Of a stretch of DNA of 9,176 bases, positions 5,631 through 9,176 are shown piece by piece. Source of the DNA: NIOZ-UU13 sp035528395 (GTDB lineage: Bacteria; Planctomycetota; Phycisphaerae; Sedimentisphaerales; Anaerobacaceae); the NCBI GenBank assembly GCA_035528395.1, contig DATKYR010000284.1, positions 1-9,176 of the forward strand, given 5' to 3'. Under the pieces are notes generated by a model that made no database searches, was not told where the DNA came from, and was given only the letters and a program-made list of their open reading frames with translations. A program made the translations under genes and the position numbers. Each line of letters begins with the position of its first letter. The stretch's first letter is position 1.

Positions 5631-8474
5631 ATGTGTAGAAAATTGTTGTCTCTAACTTCCTTGGTTTTGGTGTTGGGCCTGTCCGGTTACACATATGCTG
5701 GCCAAGAGCCCGTGGCACACTATGAGTTTGAGGGCACTAATGACTTCACCAACACCGGTACAAGCGCCGCTATCACAGGCGAGCCAAAGGGTGACGCACA
5801 AATCATCTGGGATGACGAGAGAGGTTCGTACGTCCTGAGCCTGGACGGCGACGGCGACTATGTGTACTGTGAAAGGAGCTGGCAGGGTATAGTCACGACG
5901 GAAATAACAGTCGCGGCCTGGATAAAGACAGACTCGTTGGGCTCGTCTGACGGCATCGCCGGTCTCGGGTATGCCTGGAGGCTACTCGGCGGCTCAGGCG
6001 GCAATGTTGCGTTTCAAGTTATGGAAACCCAGCCGGTAACCGCAGCCACCGGAACCTGGCCCGTGAACGATGGCAAGTGGCATCATGTGGCAGGGGCGTA
6101 TGACGGGACAGAGTACAAACTGTACATCGACGGAAGAACGAGTGTCTCAGTCGCTTCTTCGGGAATCCTAATGGGCAATGCTACTGCTTATTATGGAACC
6201 ATCGGCGCACATTACAAGAGGAGCGATGGCGCCCCAAAATTCTTTTTCGAGGGTTTGATTGATGATGTCCGAATCTATGACAGGGTTTTGTCTGAGGAGG
6301 AGATTCGTGAAATTACCGCTATTGAAGGAGCGGAGGCGGCTGAGCCGAATCCGGCCGATGGGCAGCAGATGGATGTGGTACAGGGCGTGGTTCTTAGCTG
6401 GGTACCGGGAACATATGCTGAGAAACATGATGTGTACTTCGGAGGCAATTTTGACGATGTAAGCCAGGCCAGTCCAACAATTGACCCCAATAATGTTTAC
6501 AAGGGTCGCCAGGACCCTAACCAGTATGCTGTCGGAGCAACCCTTGATTTTGAAAAAACTTACTACTGGCGAATCGATGAGGTTGAGGCCGACGGTACTA
6601 CGATACGCAAAGGCTACCTCTGGCAATTTACCGCAGAGCCTTTTGGCTATCCAATCCCACCCTCAGTTTTAACCGCCACAGCAGACAGCAGCGAGACGGG
6701 GAAAGGGCCTGAGAATACCACAAACGGCTCAGGACTCGATGGCGAGCTGCATTCAAAGGAGACAACGGACATGTGGCTCAGCGCCGGCGGTGCACCCCAG
6801 CCGAGCTGGATCCGGTACGAGTTCGAAAAGCTCTATAAACTGCATGAGATGTGTGTATGGAATTATAACGGCGAGTCTATTCTCGCCGGGTTCGGCATCA
6901 AGAATGCTGCCATTGAATATTCTATTGATGGTATTGTCTATACGACATTGGGAGCTACGCATGAATTTGCCCAGGCGACCGGCGCGGACGGCTATGCGCA
7001 CAATACTGTAATTGATTTCGGCGGGGCGGTGGCAAAGTATGTCAGAATCACCGCCAACAGCAACTGGGGAGGTGCCCTGTATGACCGATACGGCCTGAGT
7101 GAGATTAACTTCTATTACGTACCCGTTCGGGCAAGAGAACCCAATCCAGCCGATGGCACAACAGATGTTGGCCCGGATACGGTGCTAAGCTGGAGAGCGG
7201 GAAGACAAACATCCACACACGATGTGCACCTCAGCAGCAACAGGGAATCCGTATTGGATGGTACCGCTTATGCCGGCTCAGTGACCGAAGCTAACTATGA
7301 TGCCGGGGCGCTTGACCTGGGCAAGACTTACTACTGGCGGGTCGATGAGGTCAATGAGGCCCAAACCCCCACGACGTTGGAAGGTGAGCTCTGGAACTTT
7401 GCGACACCCGATTATCTTATTGTGGACAATTTTGAGCTCTACAATGACCTTAATCCCGATGAGCCCGAGAGCAACAGAATATTTTATATGTGGTTAGATG
7501 GACTCGATAACCCGGCCATAAACGGCTCCATCGTCGGTTATGACAATTCTCCTTTTACCGAGCACACTATTGTTCACAGCGGCGAGCAGTCGATGCCGCT
7601 GTTTTACGACAACAACTTCAAGTATTCACAAGCCGAGCGGACGCTGAGCCCGCCACAGGATTGTACAAAGAACGGTGTTCAAGCATTGTTACTAAGCTTC
7701 TACGGCGACCCCGACAATGCCGTTGAACAGATGTATGTGAAGCTCAATGGTTCCAAGGTGGTATATGACGGTGACGCGGCTGACATAAAGCGAGCATCCT
7801 GGCATGATTGGAATATCGATCTTGCATCGTTTGGCGGGGACCTGCGGAATGTCACGACGCTTGCCATTGGGTTTGGTGACGAGGCAAATCCGTCGGCCGG
7901 CGGTTCAGGCATGGTGTACTTTGACGACATTAGACTGTATCGGCTGGTACCTGAGCCCCCTGTGGAGAGATGGTTTGAAGCAGAAGCTGCGGACAGTATT
8001 ACAGCGCCCATGAAGATTTATGATGACCCGCTGGCATCGGGTGGTCAGTACATCGGGACTGATGAAGGCTCCGGCGACGAAACTGAAAACCCGCCTGTTT
8101 ACGGTGTCGCCACCTACAATTTCACTGTTCCGGAGGGAACCTACAAAATCCTGCTTCACGTGACTATCATTGGAGGCGCTGACTCATTCTGGGTCCGTAT
8201 CCCCGGTGCTGATTACGACCCGGGGACCCATCGCAGCGGCTGGATCAGGTTTAATGTGATAGACAAAGGAGACAACTGGCACTGGGACGAGGTGCACAGC
8301 AACGACCACAGTAATCAGGTTGCAAAAATCACTTTGTCGGCCGGGGAGCACACGCTTGAAATCGCGCGTCGTGATGATGCTACACTTCTCGATGCTATTT
8401 TGATTACCGATGAGCTGGGCCTTGACCAAAGGTCCTTGCCGCACGTGGTTCCTCAGACGGCTGCTGAGCCGTAA
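5631..8474 (+). CDS. Large secreted multi-domain binding protein (LamG, FN3-like x2, F5/8C, jelly-roll, CBM6/35-like)
   Basis: A 947-residue exported protein. ATG 5631 follows GAAGGAG by 7 nt and gives a type I signal peptide (residues 1-23, cleavage after YTYA). Domains: LamG about 27-229 (LDGDGDYVYCE, KWHHVAGAYDG, GLIDDVRIYDRVL); FN3-like 1 about 237-335 (PNPADG, DVYFGGNFDDV, YYWRIDEVEA); F5/8 type C-like (PF00754) about 345-498 (TNGSGLDGELHS, WIRYEF, AKYVRITANSNWGG, GLSEINFY); FN3-like 2 about 501-592 (YYWRVDEVNE); an uninterrupted jelly-roll-like module from YLIVDNFELYND (595) to GGSGMVYFDDIRLYRL (772); and a CBM6/35-like domain about 780-930 (WFEAEAADSI, ASGGQYIGTD, TVPEGTYKI, DSFWVRI, WHWDEVHSND, HTLEIARRDD). 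It lacks the DUF1349-like insert of the two upstream genes. Several carbohydrate-binding-type modules and no catalytic domain suggest polysaccharide or surface binding outside the cell, by inference. No sorting signal is seen at the C-terminus. Confidence 0.85.
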   Translation: MCRKLLSLTSLVLVLGLSGYTYAGQEPVAHYEFEGTNDFTNTGTSAAITGEPKGDAQIIWDDERGSYVLSLDGDGDYVYCERSWQGIVTTEITVAAWIKTDSLGSSDGIAGLGYAWRLLGGSGGNVAFQVMETQPVTAATGTWPVNDGKWHHVAGAYDGTEYKLYIDGRTSVSVASSGILMGNATAYYGTIGAHYKRSDGAPKFFFEGLIDDVRIYDRVLSEEEIREITAIEGAEAAEPNPADGQQMDVVQGVVLSWVPGTYAEKHDVYFGGNFDDVSQASPTIDPNNVYKGRQDPNQYAVGATLDFEKTYYWRIDEVEADGTTIRKGYLWQFTAEPFGYPIPPSVLTATADSSETGKGPENTTNGSGLDGELHSKETTDMWLSAGGAPQPSWIRYEFEKLYKLHEMCVWNYNGESILAGFGIKNAAIEYSIDGIVYTTLGATHEFAQATGADGYAHNTVIDFGGAVAKYVRITANSNWGGALYDRYGLSEINFYYVPVRAREPNPADGTTDVGPDTVLSWRAGRQTSTHDVHLSSNRESVLDGTAYAGSVTEANYDAGALDLGKTYYWRVDEVNEAQTPTTLEGELWNFATPDYLIVDNFELYNDLNPDEPESNRIFYMWLDGLDNPAINGSIVGYDNSPFTEHTIVHSGEQSMPLFYDNNFKYSQAERTLSPPQDCTKNGVQALLLSFYGDPDNAVEQMYVKLNGSKVVYDGDAADIKRASWHDWNIDLASFGGDLRNVTTLAIGFGDEANPSAGGSGMVYFDDIRLYRLVPEPPVERWFEAEAADSITAPMKIYDDPLASGGQYIGTDEGSGDETENPPVYGVATYNFTVPEGTYKILLHVTIIGGADSFWVRIPGADYDPGTHRSGWIRFNVIDKGDNWHWDEVHSNDHSNQVAKITLSAGEHTLEIARRDDATLLDAILITDELGLDQRSLPHVVPQTAAEP

Positions 8475-8614
8475 GAAGGCTTGATTTTAAGGATGATACT
8501 CCCCTGGCAGGCCGGCAATCGCCGCGGTGCCCAGCCAGGGGAGATTGCACTGCTCTGCGAAATACGTACTTCGTCCTTCGCAGAAGTAACTGTTACGGAG
8601 GAGGGCTACTCTGC
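8475..8614 (+). other. 3' flank with long hairpin and small inverted repeats
   Basis: CTCCCCTGGC 8499-8508 and GCCAGGGGAG 8534-8543 form a perfect 10-bp stem. Its 25-nt loop can form an inner CGGC-AATC-GCCG hairpin. No T-run follows, so termination is possible but unproven. Further on, CTGCGAA 8555-8561 pairs with TTCGCAG 8577-8583, and CTGCGAAG recurs at 8611-8618, where the cassette begins. The terminator half of the cassette is absent here and this unrelated hairpin takes its place. A frame opening at 8481 runs to the TAG at 8691-8693 but resembles no protein. Confidence 0.5.
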
Positions 8615-8708
8615 GAAGAATGAATTGCTCGTTCTATTTGAAGATATTGAAAAAGGATGCAAATTCGAGAGATTTCCCTTGACGGGAAAGTAGCTAATTT
8701 GGTATAAG
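8615..8708 (+). repeat. Promoter half of the cassette, copy 3
   Basis: This copy matches 268-361 at most positions and has the same length, including ATGCAAATTCGAGAGATTTC and TTGACGGGAA. The terminator hairpin that precedes copies 1 and 2 is missing. Some resemblance to copy 2 continues beyond the promoter to about 8767 (GATTTTGG, then GTGAAAAACCTGTA). Confidence 0.8.
8679..8708 (+). promoter_or_regulatory. Sigma70-like promoter, repeat copy 3
   Basis: TTGACG (8679-8684), 18 bp, then TATAAG (8703-8708). The predicted start is near 8715, giving a leader of about 340 nt before the small ORF at 9055 and about 434 nt before the ATG at 9149. Confidence 0.6.
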
Positions 8709-8714
8709 TAGGAT

Positions 8715-9054
8715 AGTTAAAATCGAGGATTTTGGCCTTTTAGCGGGTGAAAAACCTGTAACTTTCAGGTAAATTAGCCTAGCTGGAGGATTGAGGAAAG
8801 GACAAAGCTTAAAAACTTTGTGCTCCGAAGGTAAAATCTATTCATTTTACAGCTCATTCTGGGCTTTTAAAGGAAGGAGGTATTGGCAAACCGTATATTA
8901 GCAAATCGTAAAAAACTTATCCTGGGCAGATATAAACAATTTACGATTTGTAATTTTTGATTTTCGATGTTTATTTATTGTAAACATCGAGTGTTTTGGT
9001 GTGTGGCCAAAGCACAGTGAGTTATTACTGTAACTCTTTTAAAGGAGGATTATT
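8715..9054 (+). promoter_or_regulatory. Long hairpin-rich 5' leader
   Basis: No gene is seen, but several hairpins are: ACCTG 8754-8758 with CAGGT 8766-8770; ACAAAG 8802-8807 with CTTTGT 8816-8821; GTAAAAT 8831-8837 with ATTTTAC 8844-8850; CAAATCGTAAA 8902-8912 with TTTACGATTTG 8940-8950; and CGATGTTTA 8965-8973 with TAAACATCG 8981-8989. A Shine-Dalgarno-like AAGGAGG near 8874-8880 precedes TTG 8884, which opens only a 25-codon frame. The end follows the family leader: GTGTGTGGCCAAAGCACAG at 8999-9017, then AAAGGAGGATTATTATG. No known riboswitch class was recognised. Confidence 0.5.
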
Positions 9055-9159
9055 ATGTATAGAAAATTGATTTGTCTTGTTGATACTTCGGTGTGTGGCC
9101 GGAGCAAAATTTCATATCAACTTTCAGGTAAAATTAGGAGGAACAAAAATGTTAGCTAA
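9055..9159 (+). pseudogene. Probable stub of a deleted LamG-family gene (34-codon ORF)
   Basis: The ATG at 9055 has an excellent ribosome-binding site (AAAGGAGG from 9041) and the full family leader. Its first residues, MYRKLICLV, match the signal-peptide start of the gene at 5631 (MCRKLLSLT); ATG-T-x-TAGAAAATTG is shared at DNA level. The hydrophobic core then stops: the sequence runs into a second copy of the leader motif (GTGTGTGGCCGGAGC, 9091-9105), and the frame ends at TAA 9157-9159, overlapping the next start at 9149. The simplest reading is that the body of a gene was lost by recombination between leader repeats. An alternative is a functional short leader ORF coupled to the gene at 9149. 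Confidence 0.5.
9091..9148 (+). promoter_or_regulatory. Second, tandem leader and ribosome-binding site
   Basis: GTGTGTGGCCGGAGCAAAAT repeats the leader motif seen at 8999-9019, only 92 nt downstream. It is followed by AACTTTCAGGTAAAATTAG, nearly the same as 8760-8776, and by AGGAGG (9136-9141) seven bases before ATG 9149. It serves the next gene directly. Confidence 0.55.
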
Positions 9160-9176
9160 GAAATGCCTTTTGGTGG
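9149..9176 (+). CDS. Start of an exported protein gene (partial)
   Basis: ATG 9149 with AGGAGG seven bases upstream opens MLAKKCLLV, a positively charged then hydrophobic start typical of a signal peptide. The window ends after nine codons. Given the neighbours, another secreted LamG-family protein is likely, but nothing in the visible sequence proves it. Confidence 0.5.

Noticed and set aside
8481..8693. 70-codon frame after the large gene, ending inside cassette copy 3
   Set aside because: It runs through a GC-rich hairpin and the small inverted repeats, has no good ribosome-binding site, and resembles no protein. Only its last part, shared with the cassette, is conserved, and that is reported separately.
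8789..8821. GAGGAAAGGAC-like sequence reminiscent of RNase P RNA (GAGGAAAGTCC)
   Set aside because: The resemblance is limited to about ten bases; the remaining conserved RNase P core and length are absent.

Overview
The window looks like part of a Planctomycetota genome, most likely Phycisphaerae (Sedimentisphaerales-like). This is inferred from protein style: exported, non-catalytic mosaics with an N-terminal LamG domain, a fibronectin-III-like module with the signature YYWR[VI]DEV, and a jelly-roll-like module that opens YLIVD[DN]FE and closes GGSGxxxFD[DE]IRLY. I recall such proteins as abundant in that class; no marker gene here proves the assignment. There are no transposases, phage genes, tRNAs, rRNAs or CRISPR arrays.

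Layout, all on the + strand: (1) 1-65, the last 21 codons of an upstream LamG protein; (2) 66-636, a long gap with a near-perfect intrinsic terminator, a sigma70-like promoter and a ~270-nt leader; (3) 637-2841, secreted LamG/FN3-like/jelly-roll protein with a nested DUF1349-like domain; (4) 2842-3010, a short gap without the terminator-promoter cassette; (5) 3011-5203, a paralogue of (3) with the same architecture; (6) 5204-5630, a second terminator-promoter-leader cassette; (7) 5631-8474, a larger relative with LamG, FN3-like, F5/8C, FN3-like, uninterrupted jelly-roll and C-terminal CBM6/35-like domains; (8) 8475-9054, a third promoter cassette and a ~340-nt hairpin-rich leader; (9) 9055-9159, a 34-codon ORF that looks like the stub of another family member; (10) 9149 to the window end, the first nine codons of another gene.

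The three complete proteins carry type I signal peptides and only binding or adhesion-type modules, so they probably act outside the cytoplasm in glycan or surface binding. No catalytic domain is visible. The locus appears to have grown by tandem duplication and domain shuffling.

The most interesting signal is intergenic. A cassette of terminator, conserved block and TTGACG-N18-TATAAR promoter is repeated ahead of family members, followed by leaders that share a GTRTGGCCAAAGCACAG-like motif and a stereotyped ribosome-binding region. The regulatory DNA therefore seems to have been duplicated along with the genes. Two coding-level observations go with it: the DUF1349-like module sits inside the jelly-roll domain of two paralogues but is absent from the third, and near-identical DNA patches in otherwise divergent paralogues suggest gene conversion.
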